From Pseudoxanthomonas mexicana (lineage in GTDB: Bacteria; Pseudomonadota; Gammaproteobacteria; Xanthomonadales; Xanthomonadaceae), in NCBI RefSeq assembly GCF_001556105.1, contig NZ_LSIF01000034.1, positions 1 through 64,000 on the forward strand: a stretch of 64,000 bases of DNA. The letters are read 5' to 3'. This document shows, piece by piece, positions 1 to 8,162 of the stretch. Position numbers and translations under genes: made by a program. The notes beneath the pieces are model-generated. The model saw nothing but the letters and a program-made list of their open reading frames with translations. It ran no database searches and was not told the DNA's origin. Every line of letters starts with the position of its first letter. Position 1 is the first letter of the stretch.

Positions 1-22
1 AAGCGGGCCGGAGCCGCCCGCA

Positions 23-52
23 TTGACCCGCCCCCGCCCCAACCCCTAAAAT
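23..52 (+). promoter_or_regulatory. Sigma70-type promoter for tRNA-Thr
   Basis: A -35 box TTGACC (23-28) and a -10 box TAAAAT (47-52) are separated by 18 bases and lie 10 bases before the mature tRNA-Thr end. Both boxes are close to consensus and stand out from a very C-rich surround. Confidence 0.6.
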
Positions 53-62
53 TCGCGGCTCC

Positions 63-138
63 GCCGGAATAGCTCAGTTGGTAGAGCGGCGCATTCGTAA
101 TGCGTAGGTCGTAGGTTCGATTCCTATTTCCGGCACCA
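63..138 (+). tRNA. tRNA-Thr (anticodon CGT)
   Basis: This 76-nt cloverleaf has a 7-bp acceptor stem GCCGGAA/TTCCGGC, a D arm beginning TAGCTCAGTTGG, and a T arm with GGTTCGATTCC. The anticodon loop is TTCGTAA, giving anticodon CGT at 96-98, which reads the threonine codon ACG. The CCA end is encoded at 136-138. A promoter lies just upstream and a hairpin terminator follows directly, so it is probably a single-gene transcript. Confidence 0.96.
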
Positions 139-146
139 GTTGTGAC

Positions 147-176
147 AAGGCCCCGCTTCGGCGGGGCTTTGTTTTT
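147..176 (+). terminator. Rho-independent terminator after tRNA-Thr
   Basis: The stem GCCCCGC (150-156) and GCGGGGC (161-167) closes a TTCG tetraloop and is followed by a T-rich tail (168-177). It separates the tRNA from radA. Confidence 0.85.
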
Positions 177-242
177 TCCGGGTCTCGCCCGCAGAGACGG
201 TGGGCCGATACAGTAGCCGCTCGCCTTCCCGACAGGTTCCCC

Positions 243-1634
243 GTGGCCAAGACCTCCGCCAAGTCCCGCACCGCCTACGTCTGCACCGAATGCGGGGCAG
301 ACCACAGCAAATGGCAGGGGCAGTGCGCCGATTGCGGGGCGTGGAATTCGCTCAGCGAGATCGTGCTGGAGACCGCCGCCGCGGTATCCGCACCCGCCGC
401 CCGCCGCTCTGGCTGGGCTGGCAAGGCCGAGGCGCCGAAGATCACCGCGTTGAAGGACGTGCGGCACAGCGAAGAGGCGCGCGTGAGCACCGGCATCGGT
501 GAATTCGACCGTGTACTCGGCGGTGGCCTGGTGGAAGGCGCCGTGGTGCTGGTCGGTGGCGATCCCGGCATCGGCAAGTCCACGCTGCTGCTGCAAGCCC
601 TTGCCCGAATGTCGGCCAGCCTGCCGGCGCTGTACGTCACCGGCGAGGAATCGCTGGCCCAGGTCGCCGGCCGCGCCGTGCGCCTGGACCTGCCGCTGGA
701 CAACCTGCAGGCGCTGGCCGAGACGGGTATCGAGAACATCCTGCAGCACGCCTCGGTGGCGCGGCCCAAGCTGATCGTCGCCGATTCCGTGCAGACGCTG
801 TGGACCGAATCGCTGACCGCCGCGCCAGGGTCCGTCAGCCAGGTGCGCGAGAGCGCTGCGCGGCTGGTGCGTTACGCCAAGGAAACCGGCACGGCCGTGT
901 TCCTGGTCGGCCACGTGACCAAGGAGGGCGGCATCGCCGGCCCGCGCGTGCTGGAACACATGGTCGACGCCGTGCTGTATTTCGAAGGCGAAAGCGGCAG
1001 CCGCTTCCGCGTGCTGCGCGCCTTCAAGAACCGCTTCGGCGCGGTGAACGAGCTGGGCGTGTTCGCGATGGGTGAGAAGGGCCTGAAGGAAGTGCCGAAT
1101 CCGTCGGCGATCTTCCTGTCCGGCAGCGCCCAGCAACCCGGCAGCTGCGTGATGGTGACGCGCGAAGGCACGCGCCCGCTGCTGGTGGAAGTGCAGGCGC
1201 TGGTGGACAGCTCGCCGCTGTCGAATCCGCGTCGCGTGGCAGTGGGCCTGGAGCAGAACCGCCTGGCGATGCTGCTGGCCGTGCTGCACCGGCACGGCGG
1301 CGTGGTAGTGGGCGACCAGGACGTGTTCGTGAATGTGGTGGGCGGCATCCGCGTGCAGGAAACCGCGGCCGACCTGCCGGTGCTGCTGGCCGTGCTGTCC
1401 TCGCTGCGCGACCGCCCGCTGGCCGAGAAGACGATTGCCTTTGGCGAAGTGGGCCTGTCGGGCGAGATCCGCCCCGTGCCCAACGGCGAGGAGCGTCTGC
1501 GCGAAGCCGCGACGCACGGCTTCAAGCGCGCCATCGTGCCCAAGGGCAACGCGCCGAAGTCGGGCACGTTCAAGGGTCTGGAGGTGGTGGCGGTAGAGCG
1601 GTTGTCGCAGGCGCTGGAAGCGGCGGCGGAGTAG
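243..1634 (+). CDS. radA: DNA repair protein RadA (Sms)
   Basis: RadA is a RecA-like ATPase that promotes branch migration and processing of recombination intermediates. The 463-aa product has the expected three parts. An N-terminal zinc finger has cysteines at 14, 17, 28 and 31. The ATPase core carries Walker A GGDPGIGKST at 105-114 and the RadA-specific KNRFG motif at 262-266. The C-terminal Lon-protease-like domain contains GEVGLSGEIRPV. The start is GTG at 243, since the zinc finger needs residues close to the N terminus and no ATG in frame fits better. Length is typical of the family. It stands alone between a tRNA terminator and a REP-type palindrome. Confidence 0.96.
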   Translation: MAKTSAKSRTAYVCTECGADHSKWQGQCADCGAWNSLSEIVLETAAAVSAPAARRSGWAGKAEAPKITALKDVRHSEEARVSTGIGEFDRVLGGGLVEGAVVLVGGDPGIGKSTLLLQALARMSASLPALYVTGEESLAQVAGRAVRLDLPLDNLQALAETGIENILQHASVARPKLIVADSVQTLWTESLTAAPGSVSQVRESAARLVRYAKETGTAVFLVGHVTKEGGIAGPRVLEHMVDAVLYFEGESGSRFRVLRAFKNRFGAVNELGVFAMGEKGLKEVPNPSAIFLSGSAQQPGSCVMVTREGTRPLLVEVQALVDSSPLSNPRRVAVGLEQNRLAMLLAVLHRHGGVVVGDQDVFVNVVGGIRVQETAADLPVLLAVLSSLRDRPLAEKTIAFGEVGLSGEIRPVPNGEERLREAATHGFKRAIVPKGNAPKSGTFKGLEVVAVERLSQALEAAAE

Positions 1635-1650
1635 GGCGCACACGGCTGGT

Positions 1651-1744
1651 GTAGGAGCGACGTCAGTCGCGACCGTGAGACCGAATCCCCATCAAACGTT
1701 GTCGCGAGCGCCGGCCGTGCGGTCGCGACTTACGTCGCTCCTAC
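1651..1744. repeat. REP-type palindromic repeat pair (copy 1)
   Basis: A 25-bp unit beginning GTAGGAGCGACGTCAGTCGC (1651-1675) is followed, after 44 bases, by its near-perfect inverted copy (1720-1744). The same arrangement occurs at 4561-4644. This is the layout of a REP doublet (BIME): extragenic, between convergent genes, and palindromic within each unit as well as between units. It may also help to end transcripts of radA and coq7. Confidence 0.85.
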
Positions 1745-1754
1745 AGAAAGGGAA

Positions 1755-2273
1755 TCAGAGCCGCATTCCCAGCCAGATGACAGCTTCGGTCGAGGCGCGC
1801 ACGACGGGGGTCAGGATCGGCGGCCAGAAGGCGCCGGCCCGCATCGTGTCGCGGCCGTGATCGTGGTGTTCCTGTTCTTCCGCCACGATGCGCGACACGG
1901 CGTCGAACGCATCCGGGTCGATGGGCTCGAGTTGCTGCCGTTGCTCCATCAGGTGCTGCAGCACCACGCTTTCGACCGCGTAGGTGGTGGCCGCGATGGC
2001 GGACGCGCCCAGCAGGCCGGTCACCAGGCCCAGCGCCCAGCCGCCGACGCCGCACAGCAGGTAGCTGCGACAGCGACGGATCCCGCGTGCCTGGAGGCGA
2101 TTCCGGAACAGGGCGCGATGACCGAGTTCATGTTCGAGGAAATGCCGGAGCAGTGGCGTCAGCTGCGGCGCCGTCCAGCGCGTCATCAGGATCTGCGCGC
2201 GATAGATGTTGACTGCGCCGTGTTCTCCCGCGTGATCGACTTTCAGGATCCGGTCGCCAAGACGCGTACTCAA
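1755..2273 (-). CDS. coq7: Coq7-family demethoxyubiquinone hydroxylase
   Basis: This is a membrane-associated di-iron monooxygenase of ubiquinone biosynthesis that hydroxylates 2-octaprenyl-3-methyl-6-methoxy-1,4-benzoquinol. The di-iron ligands are visible as the glutamate in HAGEHGA, the ExxH in EHELGHRALF and the ExxH in EEQEHHDHG. A hydrophobic hairpin (WALGLVTGLLGASAIAATTY) fits the membrane-docking helices. There is no ATG ahead of the conserved N terminus. A TTG at 2273 gives a 172-aa protein starting MSTRLGDRILK, with GAGGGG just upstream. That TTG overlaps the stop of the upstream ypjD gene as TTGA, so the two are probably translationally coupled. Only the start codon is uncertain. 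Confidence 0.88.
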   Translation of the reverse strand: MSTRLGDRILKVDHAGEHGAVNIYRAQILMTRWTAPQLTPLLRHFLEHELGHRALFRNRLQARGIRRCRSYLLCGVGGWALGLVTGLLGASAIAATTYAVESVVLQHLMEQRQQLEPIDPDAFDAVSRIVAEEQEHHDHGRDTMRAGAFWPPILTPVVRASTEAVIWLGMRL

Positions 2274-3061
2274 CCGCCCCTCAACACCATTTCGTAGACG
2301 AACTTGCTGCCGAAGAAAGCGAGCAGCAGCAGCGCCATCGCGGTGAGCGTCCAGTGCACGGCCTTGGCGCCGCGCCAGCCGTAGCGCCAGCGGCCGATGA
2401 GCAGGGCGCCGAAGGTCAGCCACGACAGCACGCTGAGCACGGTCTTGTGGGTGAGCTTCTGGACCAGGAAGTTGTCGACGAACAGCACGCCGGTCAGCAG
2501 CGTGGCGGTCAGCAGGATGAAGCCGACCGTGATCGTGCGGAACAGCAGGTCTTCCAGCTCCGTCAACGGCGGCAGTGCGCGCAGCCACAGGTGGAATTCG
2601 CGCCGGCGCAGCGCGCGTTCCTGTGCCCACAGCATCACTGCCAACAATGCGGCGATCGCCAGCGCGGCGTAGGCCAACAGGGCCAGCCATGCATGCAGCT
2701 GCAGGCGCCAGTCCAGCCCGTTCGTGGCCTGGTGGCCGTGGAAGTGGTACGTCGCCAGCAACAGCGCGGCCAGCGGGAAGGCGACCACGCCAAGGGCGGC
2801 CATGCGGCCCTGGATCGCGACCAGCAGCGTCATCACCGCCATGCCCAGCGACACCAGCGACAGCGCGGCGAAGAAATGCATGTCCGGGCCGCCCGGGGTG
2901 CGCCACGCCACCAGCAGGTGGTAGGTGCCGTGCAGGATGACCGCGCCCAGCGCCGGCCAGACCCAGGGGCGCGGCGCATCGCCGGTGTCGCGGGCCACGG
3001 AGCGGACCAGCATGCCTGCGGACAGCAGGTAGAGCGCGACGGCGATGAGAATGAGTGTCAT
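2270..3061 (-). CDS. Cytochrome c assembly-type inner membrane protein (YpjD/CcsA-like)
   Basis: The 263-aa protein is a polytopic membrane protein of the CcsA/HemX-like (cytochrome_C_asm) family, the kind called YpjD in Escherichia coli. About eight hydrophobic segments are visible, beginning with LILIAVALYLLSAGMLV. Conserved histidines are in VILHGTYHLLVAW, FHGHQATNG and the late LTHKTVLS segment, which suggests haem contact. In many gammaproteobacteria this gene lies divergently beside ffh, as it does here. Its precise role in cytochrome biogenesis or haem handling is not established. It overlaps the start of coq7 by four bases. Confidence 0.85.
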   Translation of the reverse strand: MTLILIAVALYLLSAGMLVRSVARDTGDAPRPWVWPALGAVILHGTYHLLVAWRTPGGPDMHFFAALSLVSLGMAVMTLLVAIQGRMAALGVVAFPLAALLLATYHFHGHQATNGLDWRLQLHAWLALLAYAALAIAALLAVMLWAQERALRRREFHLWLRALPPLTELEDLLFRTITVGFILLTATLLTGVLFVDNFLVQKLTHKTVLSVLSWLTFGALLIGRWRYGWRGAKAVHWTLTAMALLLLAFFGSKFVYEMVLRGG

Positions 3062-3137
3062 CGGGGGAGTGTCGCACAGCGGCTGTGCGCGGCGCAGTGT
3101 CTGGGTGGTGCGGGACGGGGATGGCGGGCGGGGCCGC

Positions 3138-3143
3138 TATAAT
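3138..3143 (+). promoter_or_regulatory. -10 box of the likely ffh promoter
   Basis: A perfect TATAAT lies 33 bases before the ffh ATG in an otherwise GC-rich gap between ypjD and ffh. No convincing -35 box is visible at the usual distance. Confidence 0.5.
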
Positions 3144-3176
3144 CGCCGTCCGTTTTCCCTGGTCCTGCCTGCCCCC

Positions 3177-4547
3177 ATGTTCGAATCCCTGACCCAGCGA
3201 CTCTCCGGCACCATCGAGCGCCTGCGCGGCCGCGGCCGCCTGAGCGAGGAGAACATCCGCGAGGCGACCCGCGAAGTCCGCATCGCCCTGCTGGAGGCCG
3301 ACGTCGCCCTGCCGGTGGTGCAGGCGCTGATCGAGCGCATCAAGGTGCGCGCCGTCGGCCAGGAAGTGCTGAAGTCGCTCACCCCCGGCCAGGCGCTGAT
3401 CAAGGTGGTCCGCGACGAGCTGACCGCGGTGATGGGTTCGCAGGCCAGCGACCTGAACCTCAACGTGCCCGCACCCGCCGTCATCCTGATGGCCGGCCTG
3501 CAGGGCGCGGGCAAGACCACCACCGTCGGCAAACTGGCCAAGCACCTGCGCGAGAAGCGCAAGAAGAAGGTCATGGTGGTCAGCGCCGACGTCTACCGTC
3601 CGGCCGCGATCGAGCAGCTGAAGACGCTGGCGCAGCAGGTGGACGTGCTGTTCTTCCCGTCCGATGCGGCGCAGAAGCCCGAGGCCATCGTCCGCGCCGC
3701 CATCGACGACGCGAAGAAGTCCTTCGTCGACGTGCTGCTGGTCGACACCGCCGGCCGCCTGGCGATCGACGAGGCCATGATGGCCGAGATCAAGGCGCTG
3801 CACGCGGCGGTGAAGCCGGTGGAGACGCTGTTCGTCGTCGACGCAATGACCGGCCAGGACGCGGCCAACACCGCCAAGGCCTTCAGCGAGGCGCTGCCGC
3901 TGACCGGCGTGGTGCTGACCAAGACCGATGGCGATGCGCGCGGCGGCGCGGCGCTGTCGGTGCGCTACATCACCGGCAAGCCGATCAAGTTCATCGGCGT
4001 GGGCGAAAAGCCCGATGGCCTGGATGTGTTCCACCCCGAACGCGTGGCCAACCGCATCCTCGACATGGGCGACGTGCTGTCGCTGGTCGAGCAGGTCGAG
4101 CAGAACGTCGACCGCGAGAAAGCCGAGAAGCTCGCCGCCAAGGTCATCAAGGGCAAGAAGTTCGACCTCAACGACATGCGCGACCAGCTGGAGCAGATGC
4201 AGAACATGGGCGGCATCAGCGGCCTGATGGACAAGCTGCCGGGCATGGGCCAGATCCCCGAACACGTGAAGCAGCAGGTGCAGCAGGGCAAGGAAGTGCC
4301 GCGCATGATCGCCATCATCAACTCGATGACGAAGAAGGAGCGCCGCAACCCGACGCTGCTCAATGGTTCGCGCCGTGCCCGCATCGCCAAGGGCGCAGGC
4401 CTGACGCCTGCCGACGTCAACAAGCTGATGAAGCAGTACCAGCAGATGGAAAAAATGATGGGCAAGCTGGCCGGCGGCGGCATGAAGGGCATGATGCGCA
4501 ACATGAAGAGCATGATGGGTGGCCGCGGCGGCATGCCGTTCCGGTGA
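3177..4547 (+). CDS. ffh: Signal recognition particle GTPase Ffh
   Basis: Ffh binds signal sequences of nascent inner-membrane proteins and, with 4.5S RNA and FtsY, delivers ribosomes to the SecYEG translocon. The 456-aa product has an N domain, then a G domain with P-loop GLQGAGKTTTVGK (about 105-117), DTAGR and TKTDGDARGG, and a methionine-rich M domain ending KGMMRNMKSMMGGRGG. The ATG at 3177 (MFESLTQRL) is the family-standard start. An upstream in-frame extension to 3045 overlaps ypjD and lacks similarity to anything in the family. The 4.5S RNA gene is not in the window. Confidence 0.97.
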   Translation: MFESLTQRLSGTIERLRGRGRLSEENIREATREVRIALLEADVALPVVQALIERIKVRAVGQEVLKSLTPGQALIKVVRDELTAVMGSQASDLNLNVPAPAVILMAGLQGAGKTTTVGKLAKHLREKRKKKVMVVSADVYRPAAIEQLKTLAQQVDVLFFPSDAAQKPEAIVRAAIDDAKKSFVDVLLVDTAGRLAIDEAMMAEIKALHAAVKPVETLFVVDAMTGQDAANTAKAFSEALPLTGVVLTKTDGDARGGAALSVRYITGKPIKFIGVGEKPDGLDVFHPERVANRILDMGDVLSLVEQVEQNVDREKAEKLAAKVIKGKKFDLNDMRDQLEQMQNMGGISGLMDKLPGMGQIPEHVKQQVQQGKEVPRMIAIINSMTKKERRNPTLLNGSRRARIAKGAGLTPADVNKLMKQYQQMEKMMGKLAGGGMKGMMRNMKSMMGGRGGMPFR

Positions 4548-4560
4548 GGTTTTTGCACGT

Positions 4561-4644
4561 GTAGGAGCGACGTAAGTCGCGACCGTACACCTGCAGAGTT
4601 CATGGCGCTTTCGTTGTCGCGGTCGCGACTTACGTCGCTCCTAC
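4561..4644. repeat. REP-type palindromic repeat pair (copy 2)
   Basis: The unit beginning GTAGGAGCGACGTAAGTCGC (4561-4585) and its exact inverted copy (4620-4644) flank a 34-base spacer that differs from that of copy 1. It lies between ffh and the aminotransferase gene. Conserved ends with unrelated spacers indicate a mobile-type repeat family rather than a one-off hairpin. Confidence 0.88.
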
Positions 4645-4666
4645 AGTGGCATAAGGAGCCGCTCGC

Positions 4667-5467
4667 ATGATTCCGGCATTCCTCAACGGCAGACCTGCCA
4701 CCGCCGACGATCTGCGCGCCCTCGCACTGGCCAACTACGGTCACTTCACCTCGATGCAGGTGCGCGATGGCGCGGTGCAGGGCCGTGCGCTGCATCGGCA
4801 GCGGCTGGAAGAGGCGACGCTCGCGCTGTTCGGCACGACGCTGGACGGCGACAATGCGCTGAAGCTGGCGGCGCAGGCGATGGATCATGCCGGCCTGCGC
4901 GATGCGTCGGTCCGCATCACCGTATTCTCCACCCGCTTCGACTACCGCGATCCCTCGCGCAATGTCGTGCCCGACGTGCTGGTGACGCTGTCACCGGCCG
5001 CATCGGCGGGCAAGCCCGCGTTGCGGGTGAAGTCGTACCCGTTCGTCCGCCCGTTGCCGCAGTACAAGCACGTGGGTACGTTCCCCCTGTTCCACTACCG
5101 CCGACAGGCGCTCGCGGACGGCTACGACGACGCCTTGTTCGTCGATCCGGCGGGGCAGGTGGTCGAGGGGTCGATCTGGAATCTGGGCCTGTGGGACGGC
5201 CAGGCCATCGTCTGGCCGGCAGGGCCCGCCCTGCGGGGAACGACCGAACGGCTGTTGCGGGCGGCCCTGGATCAGGCGGGCGTTCTGCAGCGCGTGGCCA
5301 CCGTCAGGCTGGACGAACTGGGGGACTTTCGGGCCGCCTTCGCCTGCAATGCCAGTGGTTTGCAGCCCATTGTCATGGCGGACGCTGTCGCATGGGGGGC
5401 TGATACGGCCCTGATGGCCCAGTTGGATGACGTTCTTGAGGCCGCCCCGCGGGCGTCGCTGGCCTGA
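4667..5467 (+). CDS. Class IV aminotransferase (PabC/D-amino acid aminotransferase-like)
   Basis: This 266-aa PLP enzyme belongs to fold type IV. The family includes 4-amino-4-deoxychorismate lyase (folate synthesis), branched-chain and D-amino acid aminotransferases. The probable PLP lysine is in PQYKHVGTFPL, and the cofactor-binding EGSIWNLGLW corresponds to the family EGS-x-x-N motif. The N terminus LNGRPATADD replaces the usual FxxGExF. A good ribosome site, AAGGAG, lies nine bases before the ATG. PabC is the likeliest role, but the residues seen do not separate it from other family members, so no symbol is given. It is followed by a terminator and then the rpsP operon. Confidence 0.85.
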   Translation: MIPAFLNGRPATADDLRALALANYGHFTSMQVRDGAVQGRALHRQRLEEATLALFGTTLDGDNALKLAAQAMDHAGLRDASVRITVFSTRFDYRDPSRNVVPDVLVTLSPAASAGKPALRVKSYPFVRPLPQYKHVGTFPLFHYRRQALADGYDDALFVDPAGQVVEGSIWNLGLWDGQAIVWPAGPALRGTTERLLRAALDQAGVLQRVATVRLDELGDFRAAFACNASGLQPIVMADAVAWGADTALMAQLDDVLEAAPRASLA

Positions 5468-5477
5468 TCTGCCGGGT

Positions 5478-5498
5478 CACCCGTCCGGGGTGGGTTTT
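5478..5498 (+). terminator. Possible terminator between the class IV aminotransferase and rpsP
   Basis: A short hairpin CACCC (5478-5482) / GGGTG (5488-5492) is followed by GGTTTT. The stem is short, so the call is moderate. Confidence 0.45.
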
Positions 5499-5517
5499 CC
5501 TGATCGATTCAATGGCT

Positions 5518-5523
5518 TAGAAT
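5518..5523 (+). promoter_or_regulatory. Candidate -10 box of the rpsP operon
   Basis: TAGAAT lies about 50 bases before the rpsP start, in the AT-richest part of this gap. The expected -35 region (about 5495-5500) reads TTTTCC, a poor match. Confidence 0.35.
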
Positions 5524-5572
5524 AACTGGCTTACCTCGCCATTCTGGCGACTGGGCAGCACTGGAAAACACC

Positions 5573-5827
5573 ATGGTCAAGATCCGTCTCACCCGCGGCG
5601 GCGCGAAGAAGCGCCCCTTCTACCACATCATCGTCACCGACTCGCGCAGCGCGCGCGACGGCCGCAACATCGAGCGCGTGGGTTTCTACAACCCGGTCGC
5701 CGCTGGTGCCGAGAAGCGCGTTGAACTCAACATCGCCCGTGTCGACCATTGGGTTGGGAACGGCGCGCAGCTGACCGAAAAGGTCCGCAACCTGTACAAG
5801 GAAGTCAAAGCCGCTCCCGCGGCCTGA
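5573..5827 (+). CDS. rpsP: 30S ribosomal protein S16
   Basis: S16 is an assembly protein of the small ribosomal subunit. The 84-aa product has the signature start [19 protein letters not shown] and the conserved [14 protein letters not shown] segment. Size is typical. It opens the classical four-gene operon rpsP-rimM-trmD-rplS, all on the plus strand and closely spaced. Confidence 0.98.
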   Translation: MVKIRLTRGGAKKRPFYHIIVTDSRSARDGRNIERVGFYNPVAAGAEKRVELNIARVDHWVGNGAQLTEKVRNLYKEVKAAPAA

Positions 5828-5865
5828 TGGTTCCGGCTGCGCGGATCGCGCGGCCTATCTTACGG

Positions 5866-6393
5866 ATGAACACCGAGCGCCCACCGACCCCGCAGAAAAT
5901 GATTCTGCTGGGAAGGCTTCTGGGCGCTTTTGGTGTGCGCGGCCAGATCAAGATCGAATCCTGGACCGAGCCGCGCGACGCCATCTTCCGCTACCAGCCG
6001 TGGACCCTGCGCGACGCCAGCGGCGCCGAACGCGAGTTGAGCGGCGCGCGGGGCAAAGCCTCCGGCAAGCACCTGGTGGCGACGCTGCCCGGCATGGAAG
6101 ACCGCGACCAGGTGGAGGCGATGCACGGGCAGGAGATCTTCGTCCCGCGCTCCGCACTGCCGCCGCCGAGCGCCGGCGAGTTCTACTGGGTCGATCTGGA
6201 AGGCCTGCGCGTCATCCATGTCGACGGCACCGATTTCGGCACCGTCTCGCACCTGTTTTCGACCGGGGCCAACGACGTGTTGGTCGCGCGTGGCGATCGC
6301 GAACGGCTGATCCCGTTCGTCGAACCCGAGTACGTGCGCTCGGTGGATTTCGAAGCCGGCGTTGTGACCGTGGACTGGGATCCCGAGTTCTAG
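5866..6393 (+). CDS. rimM: 16S rRNA-processing protein RimM
   Basis: RimM binds S19 and helps mature the head of the 30S subunit. The 175-aa product has the N-terminal RimM barrel ([22 protein letters not shown]) and a C-terminal PRC-barrel ([11 protein letters not shown] ... [14 protein letters not shown] ... VDWDPEF). The ATG at 5866 ([10 protein letters not shown]) is preferred because it sits at the usual distance before the conserved GRLLGAFG. An in-frame ATG at 5827 overlaps the rpsP stop and would add 13 residues, so it cannot be excluded. Confidence 0.95.
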   Translation: MNTERPPTPQKMILLGRLLGAFGVRGQIKIESWTEPRDAIFRYQPWTLRDASGAERELSGARGKASGKHLVATLPGMEDRDQVEAMHGQEIFVPRSALPPPSAGEFYWVDLEGLRVIHVDGTDFGTVSHLFSTGANDVLVARGDRERLIPFVEPEYVRSVDFEAGVVTVDWDPEF

Positions 6394-6456
6394 TCGTCCC
6401 GCGGGTGGCCGCAACCGCGGTTACCCTGTCTCCCCAACGGATTGCAGCCGATCGCC

Positions 6457-7215
6457 ATGCGCATCGACGTCATGACCCTGTTTCCCGAGTTCATCGCCCA
6501 GGCGGCTGCCGTGGGCGTGGTCGGGCGTGCGCAGGAACGCGGCTTGCTGTCGCTGCATGGCTGGAATCCGCGCGATTACGCCAGTGGCGGCTACCGGCGG
6601 GTCGATGACCGTCCGTTTGGCGGCGGTCCCGGCATGGTGATGATGATCGAGCCGCTGCAGGCCTGCCTGTCAGCGGTGCGTGCGGCCGATACGGTACCGG
6701 CGCCGGTGATCTACCTGAGCCCGCAGGGCGCGCCGCTGACGCAGAAGAAGGCGCGCGAACTGGCGGCGCTGCCGCGCATGATCCTGCTGTGCGGGCGCTA
6801 CGAGGGTGTGGACGAGCGCTTTCTCGAAGCCGAAGTGAACGAGGAGATTTCCATCGGCGACTACGTGCTGTCCGGCGGGGAACTGGCTGCGGCGGTGGTC
6901 ATCGATGCGGTCGGTCGGCTGCAGGACGGTGCGCTGAACGATGCCGATTCGGCGGTGCAGGACAGTTTCGAAGGCGATGGCCTGCTGGATTGCCCGCATT
7001 TCACCCATCCGGCAGGCCACGCGCTGGGCGAGGTGCCGGCCGTGCTGCGCTCTGGCGACCACGCCGCGATCGCCCGCTGGCGGCGCCAACAGGCCCTGGG
7101 CCGGACCTGGTTGCGCCGTCCGGACCTGTTGGACGAAGCCGGCCTGTCCAAGGCCGACAAGGCCCTGCTGGCCGCGTTTCGGGCCGGTCTGCCGGGCGTA
7201 GACGGGGCAGGGTAG
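6457..7215 (+). CDS. trmD: tRNA (guanine-37-N1)-methyltransferase TrmD
   Basis: TrmD is a SPOUT-class methyltransferase that uses S-adenosylmethionine to make m1G37 in tRNAs and prevents +1 frameshifting. The 252-aa product has the start [12 protein letters not shown], the substrate loop [12 protein letters not shown], and the trefoil-knot motifs [12 protein letters not shown] and [16 protein letters not shown]. Length matches the family. Third gene of the rpsP operon. The ATG at 6457 is family-standard. An in-frame TTG at 6442 would add five residues. Confidence 0.97.
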   Translation: MRIDVMTLFPEFIAQAAAVGVVGRAQERGLLSLHGWNPRDYASGGYRRVDDRPFGGGPGMVMMIEPLQACLSAVRAADTVPAPVIYLSPQGAPLTQKKARELAALPRMILLCGRYEGVDERFLEAEVNEEISIGDYVLSGGELAAAVVIDAVGRLQDGALNDADSAVQDSFEGDGLLDCPHFTHPAGHALGEVPAVLRSGDHAAIARWRRQQALGRTWLRRPDLLDEAGLSKADKALLAAFRAGLPGVDGAG

Positions 7216-7364
7216 CCAGCTCCGGCGGGAATCCGGTAGAATGCGCGACCCTTGGGCGGTTCTCGCCCCCGGACCCCATAACAATATCGTGCAGCGCAAT
7301 CCGGCGACTGCATCAGGTTTCGTTGTCGCAAGACACAATCACGCATACACGCATTGGTGCCAAC

Positions 7365-7766
7365 ATGAGCAAGCTCCTCCAGGAATTCGAAGCCTCCCAG
7401 ATCACGCGCGAGCTGCCCGCGTTCGGCCCCGGTGACACCGTGGTCGTCAACGTGAAGGTCAAGGAAGGCAACCGCGAGCGCGTACAGGCGTACGAAGGCG
7501 TCGTCATCGCCAAGAAGAACGCCGGCCTGAATTCGGCCTTCACCGTCCGCAAGATTTCGCACGGCTACGGCGTCGAGCGCGTCTTCCAGACCCACAGCGC
7601 CACCATCGACTCGGTCGAAGTGAAGCGCCGCGGCAAGGTCCGCGCCGGCAAGCTGTACTACCTGCGTGACCTGGAAGGTAAGGCTGCCCGCATCAAGGAA
7701 GACCTGGCCGCCAACGCCGCCGCCAAGGCCGCCCGCCAGGCTGCCGCCGCTGCCGCCGCCGAGTAA
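7365..7766 (+). CDS. rplS: 50S ribosomal protein L19
   Basis: L19 sits at the interface of the two ribosomal subunits. The 133-aa product contains the family motifs [34 protein letters not shown] and [14 protein letters not shown]. The C terminus is an alanine/lysine-rich tail ending [12 protein letters not shown], somewhat longer than in enteric bacteria. It is the last gene of the operon, 149 bases after trmD. A TAGAAT box at 7237-7242 in that gap could give it extra transcription. Confidence 0.97.
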   Translation: MSKLLQEFEASQITRELPAFGPGDTVVVNVKVKEGNRERVQAYEGVVIAKKNAGLNSAFTVRKISHGYGVERVFQTHSATIDSVEVKRRGKVRAGKLYYLRDLEGKAARIKEDLAANAAAKAARQAAAAAAAE

Positions 7767-7788
7767 TCCGGCACGAGCGTGTCGCAGG

Positions 7789-7818
7789 AACGGCCACCTC
7801 CGGGTGGCCGTTTGCGTT
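7789..7818 (+). terminator. Terminator of the rpsP-rimM-trmD-rplS operon
   Basis: The ten-base stem AACGGCCACC (7789-7798) / GGTGGCCGTT (7803-7812) closes a four-base loop and runs into TTGCGTTT. Confidence 0.85.
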
Positions 7819-7870
7819 TCCGCCAGGCGAATTCCGGTGCAGACTTGCACCAACGGCCACGGAGAGCGAC

Positions 7871-8140
7871 ATGCGCCCGATGCGAATCCTTCCCATGGGT
7901 ATCCTGCTGTTGTCGGCCTGCGCCAGCGATCCCGTGGCGTCGAACGATCCGTACGTGGCGGCGCCCTTTGCCTGGTGCGCCGACGAGGCACGTGCCGCCG
8001 CCTCGCAGCCGCTGCCGAAGGACGCCACGCCCACCCAGCGACGGGCGGCGCGTGATTTCCATATGTCCAAGGCCTGCCAGCGCGCTTACGAGCACAAGAC
8101 CGAGCTGCCTTTTCCCGTCGTTCCCTCGCGCCTGCCGTGA
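7871..8140 (+). CDS. Small putative lipoprotein, function unknown
   Basis: The 89-aa product starts MRPMRILPMGILLLSACASD, a lipoprotein signal peptide with lipobox LSAC (mature Cys at 17). The remaining 72 residues contain two further cysteines (FAWCADEAR and SKACQRAYE) that could form a disulfide in the periplasm. GGAGAG lies at the right distance before the ATG. I do not recognise a domain. It lies 104 bases after rplS, beyond that operon's terminator, and just before the S4 protein gene. Confidence 0.72.
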   Translation: MRPMRILPMGILLLSACASDPVASNDPYVAAPFAWCADEARAAASQPLPKDATPTQRRAARDFHMSKACQRAYEHKTELPFPVVPSRLP

Positions 8141-8162
8141 GACGACCGTACTCCGTATTCCG

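Noticed and set aside
1755..4265. 836-aa open frame on the minus strand through coq7, ypjD and ffh
   Set aside because: Only its last 172 residues (Coq7) are real. The rest is His/Gln/Leu-rich shadow of ffh and the promoter region, common in high-GC DNA.
7243..7364. Structured L19 leader RNA
   Set aside because: Only one short hairpin (about 7253-7270) is visible. Nothing matches a known ribosomal-protein leader by eye.
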